Shown piece after piece: positions 10,604 to 22,600 of a stretch of DNA of 64,000 bases. The position numbers were made by a program, and so were the translations under genes. Below the pieces are notes generated by a model. That model was not told the origin of the DNA. It made no database searches and worked only from the letters and a program-made list of their open reading frames with translations. Each line of letters starts with the position of its first letter. Positions within the stretch are counted from its first letter, which is position 1. Origin of the DNA: Bugula neritina (taxonomy: Eukaryota > Bryozoa > Gymnolaemata > Cheilostomatida > Bugulidae); NCBI GenBank assembly GCA_964035545.1, contig OZ037769.1:7242429-7306428 (forward strand). The letters run 5' to 3'.

Positions 10604-13600
10604 ATGAATGAAGAAATTATTAAAAACACTCAAGACTCCCTAGGAAAAATTATTGGAAAAAAGCCACCTTTGACAGAAAAGCTTTTGAGCCGGCCACCAT
10701 TTAAATTTCTACATGACATAATCACATCAGTATGTACTATTGCTACATATATATAATTTTATTTTTATTTTATTTTTGATACTCATACTATCACTATCAG
10801 TATCAGTATTACTATTGGTATTTATTTTTAATATTTATAATTTATAATAATAAATTGTTTTTATACTAATAACTATAACTATTATTACTTATTAGTCTTG
10901 GACTTAGAGTTTTGATTAACTTAAACTTAAAGACTGAAACTCAATATAAGTATAACTGTTTAGTGTTTAGTCACTCATAATGTTATAGTTTTCAGATTTA
11001 GGGTTGATGTGCCACCAAGAGAGTCTATTTAACACTAGAGAAACTTCACCAGTTAAGTCGAGTAGATATCGTTATATTTAATACAAGAATACATAATAAA
11101 AATCCAATGTACAACAGTAATGATACGCACGTCTATTTAGTTTACAGCACTATCCTCAACTGAGCTAGTAGCGCGAAGCGGCTACTATTACTTATAAAAC
11201 AGCCTAGCTAATTGGCTAATACATTGTTCCGGGTCAATACGCAACCTTGCGTATTGTGTTGCTGGTAGCTCCACGAGCCACCACACTGCCCCCTCCAGCA
11301 GAAAGCCCACTTTCTGATAAAATAAAATTCACATAAAAAAAACGTATACTTCGTTGTGGGGGGGGGTAAGAGAACAGTATAAAAGTATATACAAAAAAAC
11401 AACAACTGATAAAAAATATACAGGTATATATAACGTGCACACTAAGTAATAAGCAAGAGAAGGTCCTATCTACATGTAGAGTACGTGCCACCATTACGGT
11501 AGGGAATGCCACAGAGAGGTAGGGAAATGAGTAGTATAGAGTTGTAGGTAGACTCGAGTTAACTGCGGGCCGCACGCTTCATGCGTTTAATAGACTCCTG
11601 TAAGTATTTGAGTTCACTGGATGCAGCCTGTACTCGTGGGGCCAGCCTGTACACTTCTTGCTCCAAGTCGTGCGCCCTAGCTTCTACTTCACGTAGGTTG
11701 CGGGCCCAGGGGGACGAGCGAGAGGAAGTCGGCTGTCTGTGTCTTTTCCGCTCTGAGGATGGAAGGGGAGGAGGGAGTGTATATGCATTTGTGTCTACCC
11801 TCTGTAGTACGACACGAGGAAAGGTATGCGGCATGCGTAGAGGACTGTGAGGTGGAGAGTTAGCAGACTGGGTAAGTTTATCTGCGGCTCCAGAGATGAT
11901 GGGCCGCGGGGAAGGGAAGCCTTGCTCCAGGCGAGATAGCCGAGCTGAGTCAGTGATGAGTGGTTTGATGGCGTTGAGAAAGGCAGAGGTTGCATTCACG
12001 ATTACTCTCACCTCCTTGATGGGTCCTGATCTCTCTCTCTGTGGCAGGGGTAATCCAGTTGGAGGTTGCTTCCAACTGGGGTGGCAGTTGCCTGGTGGTA
12101 GAAGTTGTTGGGGCCGGCTCTGAGTCCCACGCCATCTCTAGAGAAGGCATGCCCGGAGAGACGGGCGCGAGTGTGTCTACAAAAGTAGAATTAGTGTTAG
12201 ATCGCGGTGGATCTTTACAACCTAATTCTAGTGACTGTCGACCGTTGCTAGCCTGAGAGTCACTGCTTTTGGAATGCACTCGAGGAACTGATGAATCATG
12301 TGTGGACTGACCAAGAACAGTGTCTAGCTCCAGGTCTAACAGACCATCGGCCATTACAGTGTCTTCATCGTCATTCACATGAAACGTGGTTCCCAGTAAT
12401 TCTGATTCAATCTGCTGAATTAGTTCAGAATCTACTGGCATCGAGCCCGTTTCCATGAATAGGAATACAAGACTTATACTGGCTTACCTGGGAACTCGGT
12501 ATTAATGTCCATACTCAACGTTCTTGGTAAGGTTGGAGCTGGTTGTGAGATACGTCTGCCTTTGGCGATGTCAGCATAAGAAAAGGCTGAGCATCGTTTC
12601 TGAGACACGAGGTCGGAACTATTTGCTTTACGCGCATTAATTCCTCCCACTATTCCGCCCTCGCAAAAGTTGATATTTGCGTGGGGTTCACAACTCCAAC
12701 ATATCGTACGGTTTTCCCCTAGACTTTCATGTGCGCCGCTTCTAATGCAGTCACATATGAAGTCTTTCAAATACGGTGGGGGTTTCCTCGTACGCTGTCC
12801 CCTTTCTAGGGGGGGTGACACGCTTGCCGGTTCATTAGTAGGGGCCTCTAATGGCGTCTCTACTTCACCGTTAGTGGTCACCTCTTCTTGTTCTCCGGAT
12901 GGAGCCCCTCCCTCCGTGGGGGTTTGCACTTCCGGAACCGGCTCGGTTTCTGGAAGTGATGGAATTAGACTTGGCGGTGGCGGACACGCTTCTGTTGACA
13001 AAAGCTGCCGCTCCTCTCTCACCAAGTTTTCCTCCCGCGGTATGACCACTTCGTATTCAGGTCCATGCCGCCGTCGCCCGCGCGTCGTTGTCTGCCTCCT
13101 GGGCTCTAACAACGGGGGGGCTTCTCCCACTCCGTCAGGGCTAGCCCAATACGGTTTCAAGCGAGACTCATTCTGGATAGACACCTGTCCTGAGCGCTCA
13201 ATCTTGTACGTATGATTGGGCATAGCCTCGACGACCACGTAGGGGCCTACGAACTTAGGCTTCAGCTTATCAGCCTGTCCGCGGCGCCTACGGTAATTGA
13301 CCATCCACACCTTATCTCCCCTTTGATAGAGAGGTGGTTCATCGGAATCTTCGTGCCGCACCTTCCACTGCTGTTGGCGCAGTATATCGTGTGCGGCCTT
13401 CATCCGTTCCACTAGTTCACTGGCATACTCGTGGACTGAGTTATCTTGCTCTGGAACGTGATAGGTGAGATGGTCAGGGACACGAGTCTCTCTCCCGAGC
13501 ATCAAGAGGTTTGGGGTCTCACCAGTACTGGTGTGTGGGGTGCTACGGTATGCACGCATGACTTGCGGCAACACCGTATCCCATTCCTCTTGACCTCGTC

Positions 13601-16600
13601 CAAGGAGGAGACTCCGGAGTGCATCACCTAGCATCCGGTTGTTGCGCTCCACCACCCCGTTACCTTGAGGGTGGTAGGGGGTGGTCCTGCTCTGATTTAC
13701 TCCCCAGAGGCGGCAAAGGTCGCTCATCAGTTGAGACTGGAATTGAGCGCCTTGATCAGAGTGTATCTGTTCGGGGAGCCCAAAATAACAGAATACATGT
13801 TGGTCTAGCGCCCTGGCCACTGTCGGGGCTGATGCATCTGGAATAGCCAGAGCATCCGCCCACCTAGTAAAGTGGTCGGTTAATACTAGGATCCAATTGT
13901 TGCCTCTGGGGGTCATGGGCATGGGTCCGACCAGGTCTACAGCGACTACTTGCCAGGGCCTACCAGCATATAGCCTCCGCCGTCCTGCTTCACCAGGGGG
14001 GCGGCTATGCTTACTGGCCTGGCAGATCTCACACTGTTTGACTCTGAGCCGGACGTCACGCTCCATCTGCGGCCAATACCACCGGAGTCGTAATTTGGAT
14101 ATCACTCGCTTGACCCCTGCGTGGGCCTGCTTGTGAGTATCCCAAATCAACTCACGGCGGATGGCTGTGGGGCAGACTACCCTCTTCCTTTCCGGGTGTC
14201 TGCCGCTGGCAGCTAGAGAGATGGTTAGCAACCCATCCTGCCCGATCCGCAGCGAGTCCCAACGCTGGCAGTATAGCCGGAACTCGGCGCATCCCTGTCG
14301 TATGCGTTCCTCGCTGGGTCGTCGCCCTTCCCTTTTGGCCCGGTATATGTCTGCCACGACTCCAGGCAGCACTTCTTGGAGCTTCTTCAGCTCTCGAACA
14401 TTACCGGCCAGTACAGGGTTGGTGCGGAGGTTTTGTACATCCTCCGGGGATTCATCAACTCTTTGCCTGAGTTGACCTTGATCCCAGTCAAATGATGCTC
14501 CGTGATGAGCCAGCGTCTCCAACTCGCATCGTGGGAGACCTCCATCCCTCCTCTCGATGTTGAGACACTGTTTGCAACCTCCGTCAGGTCGGCGACTCAA
14601 CCCATCCGCATTGCTGTGTCTCTTGCCCGGTCGATGTTCGATCCGGTATGAGAATTCAGCTAGGATTTCGAGCCACCGGGCGACCTGACTAGAGGGCTCT
14701 GCTCTCCTGCACAACCAGATCAGCGAGGCATGATCCGTACGCAGCCGGAACTTCCTGCCATATAGGTATGGTCTGAAGTGTTTCACTGACTTGATTACTG
14801 CCAGCAGCTCCTTGCGGGTAGTGCAGTAATTTCGTTCAGCGGGAGAGAGAGACTTGCTGTAGTAGGCTACTACTACCTCTCGGCCTTCCTGCACTTGTGA
14901 CAACACAGCGCCAACATTCTGGTCACTGGCGTCCGTGTCTAGGATGTACTCCAGAGTGGGGTCTGGGTAGGCCAAGATGGGCGCCGTTAGTAGGCAGCCC
15001 TTGAGGCGGTCGAACGCTTCTTGTTCGACTGGAGTCCACTGCCACGTCACTCCCTTTGCGGTGAGCCGGTTTAACGGCTGGGCTATGCCCGCAAAGTCTG
15101 GTATGTATTGCCTGTAATATCCTACCAGCCCCAAGAAAGCCCGGAGTCCGGTCAAATCTTGGGGGGTGACCCAGTCTTCTACTGCCCGCACCTTTTCGGG
15201 ATCCGTTGCCACGCCGTTTCGACCGACAACGTGCCCCAGGTACTTGACCTCCGGCTGCAATAGAGCGCACTTGGAAGGTTTGAGCTTAAGACCGGCACCT
15301 CGGAGTCTCTCGAAAACCTCTTGCAGACGACTGACATGTGTCTCGAAGTCTGGAGAGATTACGATGACATCATCGAGGTAGACCAGCAGTGTCTTCCAAT
15401 GGAGTCCGCTAAGGACTTGTTCCATCAGCCTCTGGAAGGTGGCTGGGGCGGAGGTTAACCCGAAGGGCAGCACCTTCCACTTCCACAACCCGTCCCGTGT
15501 GATAAACGCCGCTTTTTCCTGGGCGTCGGGACTCAGAGGAACTTGCCAATAGCCGCTTAGCAAGTCTAACGTACTGAAGTACTTGCTGCCGGCTAGGGCG
15601 TCCAATGACTCGTCAATACGAGGTAGAGGGTAGGCGTCCTGTATGGTTACGCTATTGAGTTTGCGGTAGTCCACACAGAACCGCCAACTGCCGTCTTTCT
15701 TCCGGACCAGTACGACTGGCGAGCTCCACGCACTATGGGCGGGCTCTATCAGTCCCCGGTCCAGAAGATCCCGTACTTGTCGGCTAACCTCCTTCTCTTT
15801 CTCCGGCCCCAGCCTGCGCGTGGGCTGCCGGACAGGGACTGTCCCTGCAGTCAGCGGTATTTCGTGTCTGACAACTCCAGTCAGTCCCACGTCATGCTCT
15901 CCGCTGCTGAACACATCACCGTAGTCGCGTAGTAACTTGGCCATAGCTTGGCGCTCTCTGTTACTCGCGCAGCCGCCACTGGCTGTTTCGTATAACTCCC
16001 GGAGATGTGTTGGGACTGCCCCTCGTCCCTGAATAGGGTGTCGAGGGGGTGCCTCCGTCGCGTCACCCAGCGACGGGCCCACGTCCTCTTCCTGGACGGA
16101 ATGGAACCGGCCCAGCATTGACCCAGCTGGGAGCTCAATGGGCTCGGTAAAGGGGTTGACGCACTGCACTAAGACCTCCCCTCGCTCAGTTAGTCGGTTT
16201 AAACTACTGGCGAGTTGGATCTTTTCGTGCGCGCTTTCAACGACCCCGAGCCTGGCTATCCGGTTGCTGTTCACTCGGCAGTGGATAGTAGCTCTGGAGC
16301 GCCCGGGTACGGTGCAGTTTCGAACTACCTGAACACCGCCCACCAGAGGACGCCCAAACTTATCCACACAGGCGAGTTCTCGCCCGCCCATCAGCACCAC
16401 CAATTTACTGAAATCTATTCGGCACTGGTGTTGCTTCAAGAAGGGCATTCCGAGGATAGCATCTTCCTCCAGTTGACCTATGATAAAGGTCTCCTGTACA
16501 GCCTGATCTCGGACACGCCCAGGGAGCTCGATAATACCATAAAAGGGGATACATGACCCGTCTGCCAGGGTGCCATGTTCTCCAGTATACGGTCGTACTC

Positions 16601-19600
16601 TATCCCTGTCCCGGCGGGGCAGTGCCTCAAAGACTCTACGACTGAGAAGGTTGGTAGTACAACCGGAGTCGAGCAGGAAAGTGACGGCATTGCCGGCCAC
16701 CTTTCCGGGTAGGAAATAGCTCTCTCCATGTGGTTGTACTTTCACCCCCCCCGCATGTGCTGTCCTGGTTTGACAGGACGGCGGGGGTTTTACCCGTGGT
16801 TTACGGGGCTTCCGGCGGCGAGGTTGGTGCCGGCGGGGTTTGGGCCTCTCCACTGGGCCTTCTGGCTCCATTTCAGTGGCGGGCTCCTCCTCCCGAGGTA
16901 ACCGGTGAAACCGGTTAGCGAGTGGCAGGGAAAAGGTACTGGGCCGTTGTGCGGGCCTACTAGTCCTGCGTGGTACCTGCCACTCGGGTAGAATGTTCCG
17001 CCGTGTCCGTACGGACAGACGACGGCGTGTTCCACCATACTCCTTTAGTTGCGGCCCGCGGGGAGGGAGAGTGTCCGCGGGCCGTGACAGTTTAACGCCC
17101 CCTGGTATTGGGGTCGTCCTTTCTGTCCCTGGTCCTGATCAGCGCTACTCCAGCCTTGCCCCACAGGTGTTGGGGGCATCCGCAAGGCCTGACCGGGGCC
17201 AGCACCGGCCAGAATGGTCACCAATTGTCCCAGCATCTCTACCATACGGTCCACTTCGGCTTCCAGCGGGAGGGCTTCGGAGCCTGTCGTAGCCCGAGCA
17301 GCGCTGACTCCAACTACTGGTGGGTTCCGTTGTGCTCGATGCATTTGGATAGCCAACAGGTAAGCTTCTCCAGCCTTCAGGGCATCCTCTATTCTGGTTA
17401 TCCCTTTAGCTCGTAGGTGATGGTCTAGGCCCAGGTCATTTAGGGACTGGACAAAGGCGTCATAAGTGTAACGCTCTTGGTGTTGTGCTGGCAGATCGCT
17501 ATATGCAATCTGCGCCAGCTTCTTCACCGTCGCGGCATGTTCTTGCAGCGAGGTCCGCGGGGTGCGGCACAATCTCTCCAGCTTGGTCCTAGCGTCTATG
17601 ACGGAGGTGCCAAAACGGGCCCGCAGCGCAGCCAGTATGCCGTCTACGTCCGTTCCCACTCCGTACGGCTTGGCTTGCTCCGTCACCGCTCTCCGCAATT
17701 GAATGAGGGCCACCCTATGCGGCCATTGAGCAACTTCCATTACCTCTCTAAATTCTTGTATAAATTGTTCGACATCTTCCGACCCAGTAAAGGTGGGAGC
17801 TTTCAAGCAATGTCTATAAGCTTCTTCTCCTTCATGATTCACAGGATTAACAGCATTTCTACGCTCACCTTCTACTGGGGGTGGTTGCATTCTAGCGTTT
17901 TCAGTCTCCATCTTTGATATACACTATCCCACCGCTGCCACCACTGTTATAGTTTTCAGATTTAGGGTTGATGTGCCACCAAGAGAGTCTATTTAACACT
18001 AGAGAAACTTCACCAGTTAAGTCGAGTAGATATCGTTATATTTAATACAAGAATACATAATAAAAATCCAATGTACAACAGTAATGATACGCACGTCTAT
18101 TTAGTTTACAGCACTATCCTCAACTGAGCTAGTAGCGCGAAGCGGCTACTATTACTTATAAAACAGCCTAGCTAATTGGCTAATACATTGTTCCGGGTCA
18201 ATACGCAACCTTGCGTATTGTGTTGCTGGTAGCTCCACGAGCCACCACAATAACTCACTCGTCATTGTGATTGTAACTCATTGTAGCTTCTAGACACTAC
18301 TAGGTATTCAATAAGTATAAGTATAACTGTTAATGTTGTTGGCTTGGTTTTTAATTTAACTTCCACTATTTATAAATATTTATAATTATATATAAATTAT
18401 TAATATTACTATATTATTAATAGTATAAATTAGTCACAGAATAAGATTTAATCATTATGAATTACTATTAGTGAATCATGATAATTACAATTAATTCTTT
18501 ATTTAATTTCATTATTAAATATAATAATGAATTGAAAATAGAATAAATGTAAGTATTTATACTATCAAAATAATTGAATTTGTTTGATTTTATAATTAGA
18601 AGTTCTATTACTATTAGTATTGCTTATTTTAGTTATACTATTACCAATAATGATTGCCAATGAAGGACTTACAGTGGTAATAATACTAATAGTGTTGAAT
18701 ATTATATATATGTGTGTGTGTATTATGTAATTTTCAATCCTAACATTAACATAACTATGAGTATGTCAATTCAAATGTTTATTTTTAACCTTCGGTTACC
18801 CTTCTTAACTTATACACATCAACTTTAAAATTGTTTGGTTGTTTATTTATAATGTATTACTATTGTTATTGAAATATATTCTTTTTACCAATAGTAATAT
18901 TATGTTGAATGCTTCAATATATCTACTTTAGTGATATCTGTTTTCTGATTATAATTATGGCTGTGAAATTTTGATATCTAGTCATTGTTTTGCTGGTTGA
19001 ATTTTATCCTGATACAATATAAATATAAATAGTAAAGTATTTGCTAACTCTAACTCAGTATAAAGTTAAGTTTTCATATAAATTAATGAAAATTTCAATC
19101 TCAAAATGCCACTAATGCCACAATCATGAACATCATTACTGAAATGTACTCCAGCTTAGGGTGCCATATGTTGTTACTCATCACGTTACTTTGCTATCAC
19201 TTGTTTAGTCATCTTAGTAAGCTCTACTGTTTCCTAAATCAAAGAACGGGATAGACAATATAGTATATTGATAGACAATATAATATAGTAATAGTTAGTA
19301 TAATATATTGATAGCTATTGCTAGGTATAGAAAATAATTTCAGTTTTATTCAGCAGTGCATTATTTTTATCTTAAATTTAAACTATAATCTAGTTTGTAT
19401 CACTTATTATTGTGTGCAGACATTATGCAACCTATAAACAGAATATTTCAAATGCATAGTTTCATTCAACTTTGAGAAAAATTAGAAACAGAGACACCGT
19501 TAGATTTCAGTAACGGTATCACCAGTCATGAGTTTTATTTATAAACTTTATGTTGCTGATAGATAACCTAAGGTTCAACTACTAGAGGGTTATTAATTTA

Positions 19601-22600
19601 GTCTGTTTGTTTTGTATTCTGCATAATTCAGGGATTTCATTCTCTTAGGTCATCAGGCAGACTGGGTTTATGAAAGGATTGTACACAGATAAAGAGCTTT
19701 CATCTGAAAATGTTTCTGTAAGTTTTTATATGTTTAAGGTTTTTATTTTATCATACTGTGTAGTTGCTGCATATTTTTAATTAATTTTTTGTATTATTGT
19801 GATTTTTGTGTTCTAAGTACAAGGAATATTTTAAGTAATGTTTATCTAAAGTAGTTACCTGACTTTTAGTAAAATTAATTAACACTAAAAGTAATATTTG
19901 CTAAATTTAAAACATTATAAATTTTGGCACATTTTCATTAATACTGCTATGAAGTCGTAGTAGAATTTGTTTTCTAAGGTTCTGTTTAAAAAACCATTCA
20001 TTTATTTATTTGTCGTATGATTGTAGGCAAAAGAAGATAAAGTAGCATTTCTTCAAAAGGCTATAGATATAGCAGGTAGTAATTTAATACATCATCTTCC
20101 TTTCATGGTGTTTTTTGTCTTTTTGTTTATTAATAGCATACAACTTACTTGGGAATTGCATGGAGTTACTGTAAACAGGATTCTAGTATATTCATTTTGA
20201 GATGTTCTCTTTCAGCCTATGCAACTGGTATAAAGCTCTCGGCTCGTCCTTCGAAAATTGTAGCTGGTTTGGAAGCTGAGAAAACTAATGAATTTTTGCA
20301 AGCTTTAGCTGCAGCTGTTGAGAAAAAGGTATGTATGTGCTCTAAAGGCATGTTCTATTCAGTGTAGATTACATAAATTTCACTCGTCAATGCAATCCAA
20401 TCCAATCAAGGTATCGCTTATTTGTAATAACATTCTTTCTATTGCAAAAGATGCAGGCATTGTAAACATGAGCTTAAATTTTAGTTGCTTTTAAGGCTCA
20501 GTTTTTTTTACTTTTAAATTCGTAAGAAGTGGTAAGCTTTTGACAACTCATTCATGCATAGCATCTCTGGTGGTAGGTTGATAACGAGGCTTGCGTGAAG
20601 AAAGTGTTGGGTAGTGGTGGCGGGGATGAGCCCTCAGCCAAAAGAGAGCACAAATCCAAAGACAAAGACAGAGATAGAGACCGTGAGAAGGAGTCTGCCA
20701 AGGAAAATGACCGTGAGAGAAGTGCTGATAGACGTAAGCGAAGATCAGATAAAGAGAAAGGCGAGGTTAGTGTTATACTCTGGTAAAATCAAACAGCTGT
20801 GTAGTAGAATCTCTTGATACAAAAACTTATTTGTTATTTTTTTGCATTATAAAAAATTACTAATCATTGCAACTACTTATATTGTAGTGATGTAAAAACT
20901 TGTATTGGCTGATAGGTTCAGAATTATATGTTTTTTTTGGATATTTATATTCAAAGTAAAGTCATGAAAATTCACCTTTTATGTTATGTAGCCTTCAAAG
21001 AAGTCATCCTCAACTCCTAAGGTAATGCCAGTCTTCGGTATGATTCTTGTCTCATTGCATGTTACTTGTGACTTTTGCATGCACCTTGAATGTTAGCCTT
21101 TCCATTGTATGTTTTCATTACAATAGAAGCTATTAGATCTCTGTCGTACATATCACTGTGTCTCTGTCGTACATATCACTGTGACTCTGTCGTACATATC
21201 GCTGTGACTCTGTCATACATATCACTGTGACTATGTCGTACATATCACTGTGACTCTGTCATACATATCACTGTGACTCTGTCATACATATCACTGTGAC
21301 TCTGTCAGACATATCACTGTGACTCTGTCGTACATATCACTGTGACTCTGTCGTACATATAGCTGTATCTTTGACACGACAACAAATTTCTCTCTTGCAG
21401 AAAACACCTTTGAGGCGTTTTAATGTTAGAAAGGTTGTTAAAAGTTGAATAATCCATTTTATTAAAGTTTGAATTTAGCTGACCATGGAGGATTTCTCTA
21501 TTAGTTGTGTTGTTTGTTCTTGATTTCAGTTCACAGTTTCATGTTGTGCTGTACTGTTTTCATGTTGTGCTGTACTATTCATGCTTCTATTTCTTTATAC
21601 TATACCATGCAATTCAAAAGTATTATACGTAACAAATGAATTGCAGTATAATTTGCTGCATATATAATGTTTTTGAAGTAAAAATTCGGGCATCTAATTA
21701 TCTCAAGTCATTGGCAAAACAATTTTCAGGAAAAAGATGAAAGAAAAGATCGTGGCGATAGAGACAGAGACGGTCGTAAACATCGGGATTCTAGTAAAGA
21801 TGGCCGGCGGGAATCAAGTAAAACCCGAGAATCAAGTAGAAACCGTGAATCTAGTCGAGATCGTAAGGACAAAGATTCCTCGAACCCACGAGATGACAAG
21901 AATGAGGAGAGTAAGGAAGAGAAAAGAGACACTAAGAGAGATGAACGGAGAGATGAGAAGAGGGAGAAATCTGGACGCCATCACAGAAAAGAGGAAGAAT
22001 CAGCACCGCAACCAGAAGAAGCTGCTGCTGAGGTAATAAACTTTGAGGTTGCATAGGCTTGGGCAGGGTGCTGTAGTTTATTGCTCTATATATTTATTAG
22101 ATGTGCAGTAACAAGCAATATTGATTTTGCATCTTCTCTGCATCATCATTCTGATATTGTGTATATCAGATAAACTTGTGTTTTCATGTGTCAATAACCT
22201 TTTAAAGTGAATTTGCTAAGATATCAGTCATTGGCATAAATACCACTAACTAAGCTACCACTCTTTATCCTGTACTGTAACAGCTATTCAGAATTTCAAC
22301 ACTCTTCAACTTTCAGTACCTAGCTAAAAGAGACCTAACTATTCCATATATTTGATGACACTTTGTTGAATTAAGTTGACTTATAGATTAAGATTTTTAT
22401 TGGTAAGCCATAAATGATAAATAAATAAATAACCCATAAAATTCCAAAGCACTAAAACACTCGTGACCATTATACCTCCTCCCTTCTGTTGGTGGTTATG
22501 CTGCCATACTATATCACCATTGCGCTGTCACGTGTGACCCTGTTTGTGTCATTTTAGCCACTGCTGGCCGCTGCCAACTTCAGTTTCTACTAATTTTTAT

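Larger units (their letters stand above)
10981..18249 (-). mobile_element. Complete Ty3/gypsy LTR retrotransposon in IFT54 intron 1
   Basis: A 7269 bp element on the minus strand, bounded by two 305 bp LTRs that appear identical base for base. The target duplication ATAA is present on both sides (10977-10980 and 18250-18253). Internal order in the sense of transcription: tRNA-Leu primer site, gag, pol (protease, reverse transcriptase, RNase H, integrase), a third ORF region, polypurine tract. Integrase after RNase H is the Ty3/gypsy order. Identical LTRs and uninterrupted gag and pol indicate a very recent insertion. It is GC-richer than the AT-rich host DNA and antisense to the host gene. 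No envelope-like protein with a signal peptide and membrane anchor was recognised. Confidence 0.95.

Noticed and set aside
11559-12456. Envelope gene of an errantivirus-like element
   Set aside because: Neither frame has a signal peptide, fusion region or membrane anchor.
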